Assembly: GCF_009495355.1 (NCBI RefSeq)
Contig: NZ_VZAD01000059.1
Location: 1-64,000, forward strand
Direction: 5' to 3'
From: Segatella copri
GTDB taxonomy: Bacteria; Bacteroidota; Bacteroidia; Bacteroidales; Bacteroidaceae
DNA length: 64,000 nt
Shown piece after piece: positions 23,940 through 34,014 of this stretch. Within the stretch, counting starts at the first letter, position 1, and the number at the start of each line of letters is the position of its first letter. The notes beneath the pieces are model-generated. The model did not search any database. It saw only the letters and a program-made list of their open reading frames with translations, and was not told where the DNA came from. A program made the translations under genes and the position numbers.

Positions 23940-25445
23940 TTATTTCTTTTTCTTCAATGCCAGCTTTGGTATATGGATTTTCTGACCAGCCTTCACGTCG
24001 ATAGCACCGCCATTGACAGCCTCAAGATAACACTCCATACCTGGACCAAGATACAACTTGCTGATACTGCTCAAAGTCTGACCACTCTTGGCAACTATCG
24101 AATGATCCACACCCAAGATGCGATAAGCACCTGTTCGTACACGCGGATCGGCATCATACTTGCTTACAGCCTGCACCTCCACTTTCTGCTTGGCTTCTTT
24201 CAAAGCTTTCTGCTTGGCAACTTCAGTCTGTTGCTTAGAGACAATCTCCTTTGCAGCAACTGCTTTTCTGAGGCTGTCAGACTGAGCGGCGGCATTCTGC
24301 TCATCAACTCCATTTAACACCTCAGCAGACTGAGCCAAACGAGCACTGTCTTGAAGCGCTTTGGTGCGCAAGTCATCCTTCTGAGCTTGTGCCAAACTGT
24401 CTTTCGCCATACGTACCTTCTGCATTTCCTCCAACTGCAAGGCAAGATGATTGCGTTGGGCTTGCATCTTACCATAGTTGAAAGCAAACCAGCCGATACC
24501 TCCTATCAAGAGCAAAATCAGAATAACAGCTACAGATATGACATAACGTGGAAGCATGAAATAATGCTTTCTATCTGATGAAGACTCTTCATCGTCCTCT
24601 TCGACAGTATTCTCAGGATTACCGACAGGGACAGCCTGCTTAGTTTGAGAAACTGGAGCCATCTTTTCTGGACGAGAGACTACAGTTTCCTCCTGAACAG
24701 AAGATGCTGTAACAGACTGAACGAGTACCTCCTTCACTACTGGCTGTTCGGGCTCTTTCACCTCAGCAACTGATTGCTCAGACAGATTGACCGCATCAGG
24801 AAGTTCGGGTTCTCGCACCTTTGATACTGGTTGTTCGGACTCTTGAGCATCAGCAACAAGCTGTTCTTTCTCTTTAATCTCTGATACAGGCACCTCGGCT
24901 TCCTCAGAAACAACAGATAAATCCTCTACCTGAACTGTTACTCCAGATACGACATCTTCCTTTAGCTCTGATTCGTCAGACATCTCAGCTACTGCGGGAA
25001 TGCTTTCCGCCTTATCTACGGGCGAAGTCTCCGACTCTTCAGCAATCTGTTGTTCATCAGAAGGTGCAGACACCTCCTCTTTGGCCTCGAAGGCAAACTT
25101 TCTGTCTATCTCGCTGAAATCAACACCATCGTTGACAACTACAGTCTCAAACTGAGCAAAGGGCTTATTGACAATTTCCTTCAGGATATTGTCAGGAGTG
25201 AAGGTTATCTTATCACGCCCGCCAATGATGATACGCTCGCCAGTATTGACATCCACACTTTCACGATCCTTGACAGACGTCACCTTGAAAGTACCAAGCC
25301 ATCTTATTTTCAACTGCTTGTCAGACTGCATCACACCATTAGCCACATCAAACATCTGTTTGATGAAAGCCTCAGCCTCCGAAATGGTCATATTGTTCTT
25401 CTCTGCAAGAATCCTGGCAAGAATTGACATACTGGATCTATTCAT
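23940..25445 (-). CDS. HU-like domain - transmembrane - LysM fusion protein
   Basis: This 501-residue protein joins three parts. Residues about 6-100 resemble a bacterial HU/IHF domain (ARILAEKNNMTISEAEAFIK, LKIRWLGTFKVTSVKDRE, TGERIIIGGRDKITFTPDN). Residues 120-290 are a Glu/Ser/Val/Pro-rich linker with repeated EPEQPV/SEQSVAE words. Residues about 300-323 are one membrane helix (VISVAVILILLLIGGIGWFAF). A helical Ala/Gln/Lys-rich stretch leads to a C-terminal LysM domain (about 445-497: VAKSGQTLSSISKLYLG ... VKAGQKIHIPKL). With HU inside and LysM outside, the protein could bind DNA or another nucleoid component and peptidoglycan at once. It overlaps the HU gene by eight bases; an alternative ATG lies at 25430. 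Confidence 0.85.
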   Translation of the reverse strand: MNRSSMSILARILAEKNNMTISEAEAFIKQMFDVANGVMQSDKQLKIRWLGTFKVTSVKDRESVDVNTGERIIIGGRDKITFTPDNILKEIVNKPFAQFETVVVNDGVDFSEIDRKFAFEAKEEVSAPSDEQQIAEESETSPVDKAESIPAVAEMSDESELKEDVVSGVTVQVEDLSVVSEEAEVPVSEIKEKEQLVADAQESEQPVSKVREPELPDAVNLSEQSVAEVKEPEQPVVKEVLVQSVTASSVQEETVVSRPEKMAPVSQTKQAVPVGNPENTVEEDDEESSSDRKHYFMLPRYVISVAVILILLLIGGIGWFAFNYGKMQAQRNHLALQLEEMQKVRMAKDSLAQAQKDDLRTKALQDSARLAQSAEVLNGVDEQNAAAQSDSLRKAVAAKEIVSKQQTEVAKQKALKEAKQKVEVQAVSKYDADPRVRTGAYRILGVDHSIVAKSGQTLSSISKLYLGPGMECYLEAVNGGAIDVKAGQKIHIPKLALKKKK

Positions 25446-25731
25446 CTCCTACTCCTCCATTCTTTAGTTTTTCCTTGATAGCAGCTACAGGACGAAAGGC
25501 AAGTACCAACTTGGGCGGTACGAGCTGACGCTTCTTGGTTGTGGGGTTGACAACCATGCGCTCCATACGCTTCTTAACCTCAAAAGTTCCAAAATTAGGA
25601 ATAGCGACAGCCTCTCCCTCTTCGAACTGAGAGATCATTGCATCAATCACTTTTCTCACCAACTTCTGTGCATCCTCTTGCGAATAACCCGTCTGGCGAG
25701 CAAGTTCTGCTATGTATTCTTTATTGTTCAT
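25438..25731 (-). CDS. HU/IHF family DNA-binding protein
   Basis: This 97-residue nucleoid protein has the HU fold: two N-terminal helices (NNKEYIAELARQTGYSQEDA, VRKVIDAMISQFEEGEA), the VAIPNFGTFEV beta-strand signature, and the DNA-bending arm with MVVNPTTKKRQLVPPKL carrying the minor-groove Pro. The C-terminus (LAFRPVAAIKEKLKN) closes the body. It differs from the main HU by the longer arm and basic MERMVVN stretch, as in IHF-like Bacteroidales paralogues. Its last codons overlap the start of the HU-LysM gene, so the two are translationally coupled and presumably made in proportion. Confidence 0.93.
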   Translation of the reverse strand: MNNKEYIAELARQTGYSQEDAQKLVRKVIDAMISQFEEGEAVAIPNFGTFEVKKRMERMVVNPTTKKRQLVPPKLVLAFRPVAAIKEKLKNGGVGDE

Positions 25732-25777
25732 AATGATAAAAATCTATATGTGGATATTGGGAAGAATCCTTAAAATG

Positions 25778-25808
25778 CAAAATTAGTAAAATAATGACTA
25801 AAAACCAA
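25778..25808 (-). promoter_or_regulatory. promoter of the HU / HU-LysM operon
   Basis: On the minus strand TTG (25806-25808), a 20-base gap and TAATTTTG (25778-25785), about 47 bases before the HU ATG. This makes HU/HU-LysM a separate unit from the ATP synthase operon. Confidence 0.8.
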
Positions 25809-25873
25809 ACAAAATGTAGAAAAAGTGAAAGTTGCGAGGCTTTCACCCTGCAGTCAGCATGCGCCAGAAAGAG

Positions 25874-25915
25874 AAAAAGGAATACCAAGTTTTGACAAAC
25901 TTGATATCCCCTTTG
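25874..25915 (-). terminator. terminator of the ATP synthase operon
   Basis: On the minus strand CAAAGGGGATATCAAGTTT pairs with AAACTTGGTATTCCTTT (one bulge and a G-T pair) around a four-base loop and is followed by TTTTTCTC. It lies about 80 bases past the atpG stop. Confidence 0.75.
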
Positions 25916-25996
25916 TTATGATTATGAAGCCACACACCGGAAAAGTGCAGGGCTACAAAGTTCTTTTTCACAAGATATTGAAATGGAAAGACGGAA

Positions 25997-26971
25997 CTAA
26001 TTGTTCACGCTACCACCCACAATATCGAGCAATTCATTCGTAATGGCCTGTTGACGACTCTTATTGTACTGCAGGTTGAGCTCTCGCAAGAGTTCATCGG
26101 CGTTATCGGTTGCAGTCTGCATAGCTACCATTCGGGCTGCATGCTCACTGGCCTGACTGTCCAGAAGGGCTGTGTAAATCATCAGTCGCAACTGCTTAGG
26201 AATGAGCACACCCAATACCGTCTCCAAATCTGGCTCTACGATGAAGTCATCGTTCAGAGGCTTTACCTCTGACATTTGGCGTTCATCATCCTCTACTTGT
26301 TTCTTACGCAAGTATTCCTGAGCCTTCGCCGTAACCACATTGGATGAGAGGTCGCGGTCGTTGTCTCCTCCTATAGCCTCAGTAGAGAGGTCGATAGGCA
26401 GGAAAGTTTTCTGTGTCAGGATTTGCGAGCCGGCACTCTTGAAGTGATGATAAATCATCTCCACCTTGTCGAGTTCGCCAGCAGCATACTGCTGAGCAAG
26501 TTTCTGGGCGATGTCGGCACAAGCTTGTGCATTGGGATGGTCGGCAAGATCCATGAAGTTTCCGCCAGTCTTCAGTCCTAACTTCTGTGCCTTCTCAGCC
26601 ACCTTTCTGCCTATAGGATAAACCGTGATGTCGTCAATGCCTTGAGCCTTATACTCGTCCACCGCCTGCATCATCATCTTGATGACATTGGAGTTGAATC
26701 CGCCACACAAGCTGCTGTTGGAACTATAAACCACCAAAGCCACACGCCTAATTACCTTGTGCTCCACCTGCAACTCATGCTCCACATTGGGAGTACTGAC
26801 CAAGAAACTCTTGAGGATATGCTCCAGCATATTCTCGTAAGGCAACATATTCTGAATAGCTACCTGAGCATGATGCAGCTTGCTCGAAGCAACCATCTTC
26901 ATGGCACTCGTAATCTTACGGGTACTATTGACACTGGCGATGCGAGTTTTAATCTCTTTTAACGACGGCAT
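25997..26971 (-). CDS. atpG: F1F0 ATP synthase subunit gamma
   Basis: This 324-residue central stalk subunit links the rotating c-ring to the F1 catalytic hexamer. The N-terminal coiled-coil helix MPSLKEIKTRIASVNSTRKI and the C-terminal helix (MVAMQTATDNADELLRELNL, then NKSRQQAITNELLDIVGG) are the conserved shaft; SSNSSLCGGFNSNV is the family motif of the globular part. It is about 35 residues longer than the E. coli subunit, with a charged insertion near residues 200-235 (KAQEYLRKKQVEDDERQMSE) that I know from Bacteroidetes homologues. It is the last gene of the atp operon, six bases after atpA. Confidence 0.95.
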   Translation of the reverse strand: MPSLKEIKTRIASVNSTRKITSAMKMVASSKLHHAQVAIQNMLPYENMLEHILKSFLVSTPNVEHELQVEHKVIRRVALVVYSSNSSLCGGFNSNVIKMMMQAVDEYKAQGIDDITVYPIGRKVAEKAQKLGLKTGGNFMDLADHPNAQACADIAQKLAQQYAAGELDKVEMIYHHFKSAGSQILTQKTFLPIDLSTEAIGGDNDRDLSSNVVTAKAQEYLRKKQVEDDERQMSEVKPLNDDFIVEPDLETVLGVLIPKQLRLMIYTALLDSQASEHAARMVAMQTATDNADELLRELNLQYNKSRQQAITNELLDIVGGSVNN

Positions 26972-26977
26972 AGGCTA

Positions 26978-28564
26978 TTACGCTTTATATTGTCCTGCAA
27001 CATTAGCCATGGTCTCCTCGATAACCTTGATACAGTCATCGGTAAGTTTACCATCTGCCAGAGTCTCGATAACATCGGAGTGCTGGCTACGCATAGCATC
27101 AAGGAACTGGTCCTGACACTCGCGAACCCTATCCATAGGCACGTCGTGCATCAATCCGTGTACACCACAATAAAGTATGGCTACCTGCTCGCCTACTGGC
27201 ATAGGGCGATACTGAGGCTGAACAAGGAGTTGGTCGTTCTTACGACCACGGTCCAAGGTCATTGCTGTCACGGCATCCATATCACTTGAGAACTTAGAGA
27301 AAGCCTCCAACTCACGATACTGAGCCATATCAATCTTCAAGGTACCAGCCACCTTCTTCATACTCTTGATCTGAGCAGAACCACCTACACGAGATACAGA
27401 GATACCCACGTTGATGGCTGGACGGAAGCCCTGGTTGAAGAGGTCGGTCTCCAGGAAGATCTGACCGTCGGTGATAGAAATCACATTGGTTGGAATATAG
27501 GCTGAAACGTCACCAGCCTGTGTCTCGATAATAGGAAGAGCAGTCAAAGAACCACCACCTCTTACCTTTCCCTTCATACACTCAGGCAGGTCGTTCATCT
27601 GCTCGGCAACTTCCTGCTGGTCGTTGATACGGGCAGCACGCTCCAAGAGACGAGAGTGGAGATAGAAGACATCACCAGGATAAGCCTCACGTCCTGAAGG
27701 ACGACGAAGAATCAGTGATACCTCACGATAAGCCACAGCCTGCTTACTCAAGTCATCGTATACTACGAGAGCGGAATATCCACGATCGCGGAAATACTCA
27801 CCGATAGCAGCTCCCGCGAATGGAGCATAATACTGCATCGCAGCAGGGTCGGCAGCTGTTGCACTTACAATAATGGTATAAGGCAAAGCGCCATGCTCCT
27901 TGAGGTTCTGTACCAATGCAGCAACGGTAGAGGCTTTCTGACCGATAGCTACATAAATACAATATACAGGCTTACCAGCCTCATAGAAACTCTTCTGATT
28001 GATAATGGTGTCTACTGCTATGGCAGTCTTACCCGTCTGACGGTCACCGATGATAAGCTCACGCTGACCACGACCAATAGGAATCATGGAGTCGACAGCC
28101 TTCAAACCTGTCTGCAGAGGTTCCTTTACTGGCTGTCGATAAATCACACCAGGAGCCTTGCGGTCCAAAGGCATCTCGAAAGAGTCGGTAAGATCAATAT
28201 CTCCCAGTCCGTCAATGGCCTCACCCAGAGGGTTAACGACACGTCCTAAGAAATTGTCGTTCACGCGGATAGAGGCAATACGATGTGTACGCTTTACGCT
28301 CTGTCCCTCCTTGATGCCAGCTGTTGGACCCAAGAGGACACAACCTACATTATCTTCCTCCAAGTTCATGACAATTGCCATGGTGCCGTTCTCAAACTCA
28401 AGAAGCTCATTAGCCTCGGCATTGCGAAGTCCATATATACGTGCCACGCCATCGCTGACAGTAAGCACTGTACCCACCTCGTCAAACTGCTGAGAGCCAT
28501 TCACCTCCTGTAGTTGTTGCTGAAGAACTTCAGACACCTCACTTGGTTTAATTTTATCTGACAT
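26978..28564 (-). CDS. atpA: F1F0 ATP synthase subunit alpha
   Basis: This 528-residue non-catalytic nucleotide-binding subunit of the F1 hexamer has the P-loop GDRQTGKT at about residues 170-178. [16 protein letters not shown] lies in the Walker B region, and [20 protein letters not shown] is the arginine-finger-bearing stretch. The N-terminal beta-barrel and C-terminal helical bundle are present; residues about 195-200 ([17 protein letters not shown]) match the family. The length is about 15 residues more than in E. coli. It is separated from the preceding atpH by 175 bases, an unusually long gap for this operon, which holds GGAGTTAA-type repeat words. Confidence 0.97.
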   Translation of the reverse strand: MSDKIKPSEVSEVLQQQLQEVNGSQQFDEVGTVLTVSDGVARIYGLRNAEANELLEFENGTMAIVMNLEEDNVGCVLLGPTAGIKEGQSVKRTHRIASIRVNDNFLGRVVNPLGEAIDGLGDIDLTDSFEMPLDRKAPGVIYRQPVKEPLQTGLKAVDSMIPIGRGQRELIIGDRQTGKTAIAVDTIINQKSFYEAGKPVYCIYVAIGQKASTVAALVQNLKEHGALPYTIIVSATAADPAAMQYYAPFAGAAIGEYFRDRGYSALVVYDDLSKQAVAYREVSLILRRPSGREAYPGDVFYLHSRLLERAARINDQQEVAEQMNDLPECMKGKVRGGGSLTALPIIETQAGDVSAYIPTNVISITDGQIFLETDLFNQGFRPAINVGISVSRVGGSAQIKSMKKVAGTLKIDMAQYRELEAFSKFSSDMDAVTAMTLDRGRKNDQLLVQPQYRPMPVGEQVAILYCGVHGLMHDVPMDRVRECQDQFLDAMRSQHSDVIETLADGKLTDDCIKVIEETMANVAGQYKA

Positions 28565-28589
28565 TGTTTGTTTACTTTAATTGTTATAC

Positions 28590-28719
28590 GAGGAGTTAAG
28601 GAGTTGAAAGAAGTTGAGACTATACATATTCTCGTCTTCAAATTCATCCAATTTTAAGAAGTACTCCTAATTTATATCAGGCAAAAGGTGTTGATAGAAA
28701 ACTCCTTTAACTCCTTAAA
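28590..28719. repeat. GGAGTTAA-word inverted repeat in the atpH-atpA gap
   Basis: GTTAAGGAGTTGAAAG (28595-28610) faces the near reverse complement CTTTAACTCCTTAA (28706-28719), leaving a loop of about 95 bases without other recognisable content. The same word makes up the tandem array at 58661-58740. Confidence 0.55.
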
Positions 28720-28739
28720 AACTTAACTACTCAAGAAAA

Positions 28740-29276
28740 TTACTTTTTGAGCTGTGTCAGAATGTTGTTGAGCTTAGTCTTCACGCTCGCATCCATTCTG
28801 TAAGTATCGTACTCAAGGATAAAACCACCAATCAGTTCAGGGTTCACCTCAGTCTTGAACTCCACAGTACCTTGCGTTCTCTGTTCCACCATCTTGCGCA
28901 TCTTGTCCTCAGTAGAGGCATCGACAGCAGTGGCGGTTATCAGCTTACCGCGGATGATGTTCTTCTGTTTCCTGTAAAGAGTGATATACGAAGCAGCCAT
29001 GAATTGCAGGGTGCTCTCCCTATCCTCTTTCAAGACGAGAGCAATGAACTTCTGGCTCAACTCAGATGGCTTCTTGCCAAGAGCTGTAATGAGAAGTGCT
29101 TGTTTCTTGTCTTTGGAAAGCATAGGGTTGTCTATCGTAAATCTCAGTTCAGGCACGTCGATGTAGCTCTTGTAGAGCGTCTGCATCTCCTGATAAACCT
29201 GATCTTCGAGCTTCATGCCGAGTGCCGCCTTGATGAGGGCACGGGCATAACGCACCGATATTACACCTATATCCAT
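28740..29276 (-). CDS. atpH: F1F0 ATP synthase subunit delta
   Basis: This 178-residue peripheral stalk protein sits on top of F1 and joins it to subunit b. The N-terminal six-helix domain (VISVRYARALIKAALG, with RYARAL as family mark) and the C-terminal part (LITATAVDASTEDKMRKMVE, NPELIGGFILEYDTYRMDAS) are both present. GGFILEYDTYRMDASVK corresponds to the conserved GG-DxxxDxS motif of delta. The start is five bases from the stop of atpF, typical of tight coupling. Confidence 0.94.
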   Translation of the reverse strand: MDIGVISVRYARALIKAALGMKLEDQVYQEMQTLYKSYIDVPELRFTIDNPMLSKDKKQALLITALGKKPSELSQKFIALVLKEDRESTLQFMAASYITLYRKQKNIIRGKLITATAVDASTEDKMRKMVEQRTQGTVEFKTEVNPELIGGFILEYDTYRMDASVKTKLNNILTQLKK

Positions 29277-29281
29277 AAGCT

Positions 29282-29785
29282 TTACTGTTTGTTGTCAGAA
29301 GAAACCTCGTCCAGCAGTCGATTTATCATATCCATCTGTGCCTTGTCATCGGAAAGCTTGGCTTTGAGAACCTTCTCTGCTATCTGAACAGAGAGTTCTG
29401 CCACCTGTCCACGTATCTCGCGAATGGCGTTCTGCTTCTCGTTCTCTATCTGCGTCTTGGCATCAGAGAGAAGTCGAGCACCTTCTTCGCGTGCCTTGTC
29501 CTGGGCTTTCTCTACGATGGCATCACGAGTTTCTGCAGCATCCTTGAGGATGGCAGCCTGCTTCTCGCGAGCTTCCTGCAAGATGGATTCACCTTCTTTT
29601 TGGATATTGGCAAGCTTCTCATTGGCTTCGTGAGCTTTACGCAAGCTCTCGTCGATGTAGTCCTTACGATCATTCACCATCTTAATGATGGCAGGAAATC
29701 CTGCCTTCCAGAGGATGAGGAAAACGATGAGGAAGACCAACGTCATCCAGAAAAGCAAACCACTATCAGGAATCAATAAATCCAT
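29282..29785 (-). CDS. atpF: F1F0 ATP synthase subunit b
   Basis: This 167-residue stator protein has one N-terminal membrane helix (GLLFWMTLVFLIVFLILWKA, about residues 8-30) and a long charged coiled-coil rich in Ala, Glu, Lys and Arg (KAHEANEKLANIQKEGESIL, AREKQAAILKDAAETRDAIV). The C-terminal part (IREIRGQVAELSVQIAEKVL) binds delta. A single b-type gene implies a homodimer. It follows atpE after a 157-base gap that contains a conspicuous stem-loop. Confidence 0.95.
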   Translation of the reverse strand: MDLLIPDSGLLFWMTLVFLIVFLILWKAGFPAIIKMVNDRKDYIDESLRKAHEANEKLANIQKEGESILQEAREKQAAILKDAAETRDAIVEKAQDKAREEGARLLSDAKTQIENEKQNAIREIRGQVAELSVQIAEKVLKAKLSDDKAQMDMINRLLDEVSSDNKQ

Positions 29786-29834
29786 ATATACTGGTTAAAG
29801 TTTAACTTAAACGTTTTATTATTAACTAACTCTG

Positions 29835-29940
29835 ATTGCTTTACAGTCCCCGTCCCTGTTCTTATCCTGTAAGGGTGTAAACCTCTATAATATTAAGGTA
29901 TACGTCTCTCACACTAAAGACGAGGACTGCAACAGGCAAT
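29835..29940 (-). promoter_or_regulatory. intercistronic stem-loop immediately after atpE
   Basis: CAGTCCCCGTC (29844-29854) faces GACGAGGACTG (29919-29929), 10 of 11 pairs, extended by ATTGC (29835-29839) with GCAAT (29936-29940). On the minus-strand transcript it begins two bases after the atpE stop and precedes atpF. It has no T-run, so it may protect the upstream atpE message rather than terminate. Confidence 0.55.
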
Positions 29941-29942
29941 CA

Positions 29943-30257
<315 letters not shown>

Positions 30258-30269
30258 CTAAACCGCATA

Positions 30270-31379
30270 TTACTTCACTACCTCTGGCTCAGCCTCATGA
30301 TGCTGCACATGAGCCAGCGAGATGAATACTGCACTCAGCATGGTGAACACCAACGCCTGAATGTAGCTTACCAATAATTCGAGGAGCATCATGAAGACAC
30401 TCATCGCTACACTTACGATTGTCATACCCGTACCTGCCATATAGTTGACGATCATATCTTCACTGATGTTGAACATAATGAAAATAATAGCCGCAAACGC
30501 AAGAGCGATAGCGTGACCTGCCATCATATTGGCGAAGAGTCGGATAATCAGAGCCAACGGTTTCGTAAAGATTCCGAAAAGCTCGATGAATGGCATCAAT
30601 GGAACAGGCACCTTCAACCATGTTGGAACCTCAGGCCAGAAGATTTCCTTCCAGTACTCCTTGGTACCAGTGAAGTTGGTAATCAGGAATGTCGTCACAC
30701 CGAAGAATGCGGTACAGGCGATATTACCTGTCAGGTTACCACCTCCTGGAGGGAAGGGTACGATACCCATGAGGTTGGCCACGAAGATAAAGAAGAAGCA
30801 AGTAAGCAACCAGGGTGCGTACTTGGGTGCCTCTTTACCGAGGGTAGCCTTGATCACATCATCGTAAACCGACATGATAAACATGTGCATCAATCCCACA
30901 AATCCCTTAGGTGCAGGATCGTCAACCTTGTGCTTCTTGCACCAACGAGCTGGTATCAGTACACACAGCAACAAGACGATTGCATCGATGAAGAGCACGC
31001 AGACGGTCTTCGTGATGGAAATATCGAAAGGACGAACCTCCTGACCTCCCACCTTCTCTACAATCTTGTTGGGATTCGTCTGTGCGTCACCGTTTTTTAT
31101 TACGAGATTAAATGGTCCGGGACGGTCGCCGTTAGCATCTCTCTCTTCAGAGAACTCACTACTGCAGAACACGTGCCAGCCCGTTGAACTCTTTACGATG
31201 ACAGGCAGATGAATCACTACGGGATGACCTCCCACCTCAGTGATATGCCATTCATAAGAATCCTTGATATGACCCCACAATATCTCTTTCACGTCGATGT
31301 TCTCCTTAGCTGATACCTGCAGAGGTGCCAACGTGAAGAGCAGCATCGCCATCAAGAGGAATTGCTTGAGATGTTTCAT
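30270..31379 (-). CDS. atpB: F1F0 ATP synthase subunit a with exported N-terminal domain
   Basis: This 369-residue proton-channel subunit is about 100 residues longer than E. coli AtpB. It begins with a cleavable-looking signal peptide (KHLKQFLLMAMLLFTLAPLQ ... VSAKE), then a hydrophilic domain of about 100 residues that should face the periplasm (IKDSYEWHITEVGGHPVVIH, STGWHVFCSSEFSEERD). From about residue 120 the usual membrane helices follow; the essential Arg lies in LALIIRLFANMMAGH. The exported domain is a feature I know from Bacteroidetes AtpB proteins. It precedes atpE by about 85 bases. Confidence 0.94.
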   Translation of the reverse strand: MKHLKQFLLMAMLLFTLAPLQVSAKENIDVKEILWGHIKDSYEWHITEVGGHPVVIHLPVIVKSSTGWHVFCSSEFSEERDANGDRPGPFNLVIKNGDAQTNPNKIVEKVGGQEVRPFDISITKTVCVLFIDAIVLLLCVLIPARWCKKHKVDDPAPKGFVGLMHMFIMSVYDDVIKATLGKEAPKYAPWLLTCFFFIFVANLMGIVPFPPGGGNLTGNIACTAFFGVTTFLITNFTGTKEYWKEIFWPEVPTWLKVPVPLMPFIELFGIFTKPLALIIRLFANMMAGHAIALAFAAIIFIMFNISEDMIVNYMAGTGMTIVSVAMSVFMMLLELLVSYIQALVFTMLSAVFISLAHVQHHEAEPEVVK

Positions 31380-31428
31380 ATTCTTTAATTCTTACTTTGT
31401 TTATTAATCTTGTTTGTTTCCGAGCCGC

Positions 31429-31872
31429 TTAAAAGAGTCGGCTCTTTTTCTCTACCCGTGAAAAGTAGATACAGTCGAACACGAGAAGTACGACATAGAA
31501 AAGGGCGAAGATAGCGGTAAAGCCTAAGATGTCCTGCTTGTCGCAGGTAAGCACATAGATAAGAAACACCAATGTACCTGCCACCATCTTAATGACCAAA
31601 GCTGCCAAATAGAACTTGGCAAGATTGACTGGCGAAGACTTCGCAACAGCCTTCCATGCTTCACCATAAGCTGTACTTGCAACGAGTGAGAATATTGCAC
31701 TCACTACCAAAGGTTTAACCACCTGAGCAAGGATATCATCGCATTGAGCCGACACCCTGCAGGCGAAGAGGATGGCAAGTGCCAACGCTGCTGTAAGCCA
31801 CAGAGAAATCTGCTTGTATTTGATATTAGCTTGCTTGATGCATTGCAAGCGCATCTTTTCGTCTTTTTCCAT
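31429..31872 (-). CDS. membrane protein in the atp operon (AtpI position)
   Basis: This 147-residue protein has four hydrophobic segments (ISLWLTAALALAILFACRV; PLVVSAIFSLVASTAYGEAW; FYLAALVIKMVAGTLVFLIY; FTAIFALFYVVLLVFDCIYF) and a charged N-terminus and C-terminus. It lies between atpC and atpB, the place and topology of AtpI, which helps c-ring assembly in other bacteria. I see no clear AtpI signature, so this is an assignment by position and shape. A possible alternative is an uncharacterised assembly or stability factor specific to Bacteroidales. Confidence 0.7.
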   Translation of the reverse strand: MEKDEKMRLQCIKQANIKYKQISLWLTAALALAILFACRVSAQCDDILAQVVKPLVVSAIFSLVASTAYGEAWKAVAKSSPVNLAKFYLAALVIKMVAGTLVFLIYVLTCDKQDILGFTAIFALFYVVLLVFDCIYFSRVEKKSRLF

Positions 31873-31920
31873 TCCTAATCGAGAATTATTAATGCTTTGT
31901 TGCTAATTCTTAATTTTAAA

Positions 31921-32160
31921 TTATACTTCCACACAAAGGCTTATTTCGTTTTTCTTGCATTCTACGAATCCGCCGTTGATGTTCATTGTCTGTTTTCCTT
32001 CCTTGGTGGTGTATTCCACCTTTCCCACTTCTAACGAAGAGATGATAGGCGCATGGTCATTAAGAATCTCGAATGAGCCGAGAGTTCCTGAAACCAATAC
32101 GCTTTCTACCTCACCTTGGAAGACTACCTTTTCGGGAGAAACTATCTTTAGCTGTAACAT
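31921..32160 (-). CDS. atpC: F1F0 ATP synthase subunit epsilon, short form
   Basis: This 79-residue subunit consists of only the N-terminal beta-sandwich (LQLKIVSPEKVVFQGEVESV, VSGTLGSFEILNDHAPIISS, VGKVEYTT). The C-terminal two-helix domain, which in E. coli (138 residues) can extend into F1 and inhibit ATP hydrolysis, is absent. Either inhibition is done another way or is not needed. The gene follows atpD and precedes the AtpI-position membrane protein. Short homologues are known from Bacteroidetes, so this is not a recent truncation. Confidence 0.93.
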   Translation of the reverse strand: MLQLKIVSPEKVVFQGEVESVLVSGTLGSFEILNDHAPIISSLEVGKVEYTTKEGKQTMNINGGFVECKKNEISLCVEV

Positions 32161-32288
32161 AATCCTTATATTTTAAAATGTTAAGTGTTAAATGTTTAGT
32201 GTTAAGTGTAAGCGTTAAATGATTCGTGTCTGAATCTCTAACGACATAGCATTTGGATACTTCACACTTCACTTCTCACCTTTTAGGA

Positions 32289-33818
<1,530 letters not shown>

Positions 33819-33935
33819 CTATTTGTTTTTAATGTTAGTATATTTATTTTTATTCTGCTTGCTGCTATTAAGGTTCTGAACTCATACGAATATGAAAGTT
33901 CGGCAACTGACTCATGGCATCAAGTAGTTTGCATG

Positions 33936-33966
33936 CAAAAGTAACAAACATTCGCGGAAACGCCAA
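33936..33966 (-). promoter_or_regulatory. promoter of the ATP synthase operon
   Basis: On the minus strand TTG (33964-33966), a 20-base gap and TACTTTTG (33936-33943), giving an untranslated leader of about 115 bases before atpD. Confidence 0.8.
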
Positions 33967-34014
33967 ATTAAAGAGAAGTTTTATTCGTCTTTAAACCATT
34001 TTTAGTTCCGTTTA

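Noticed and set aside
23804..24004. 66-codon open frame between the exported protein and HU-LysM genes
   Set aside because: It overlaps a structured stretch and the 3' end of the HU-LysM gene on the opposite strand and shows no domain.
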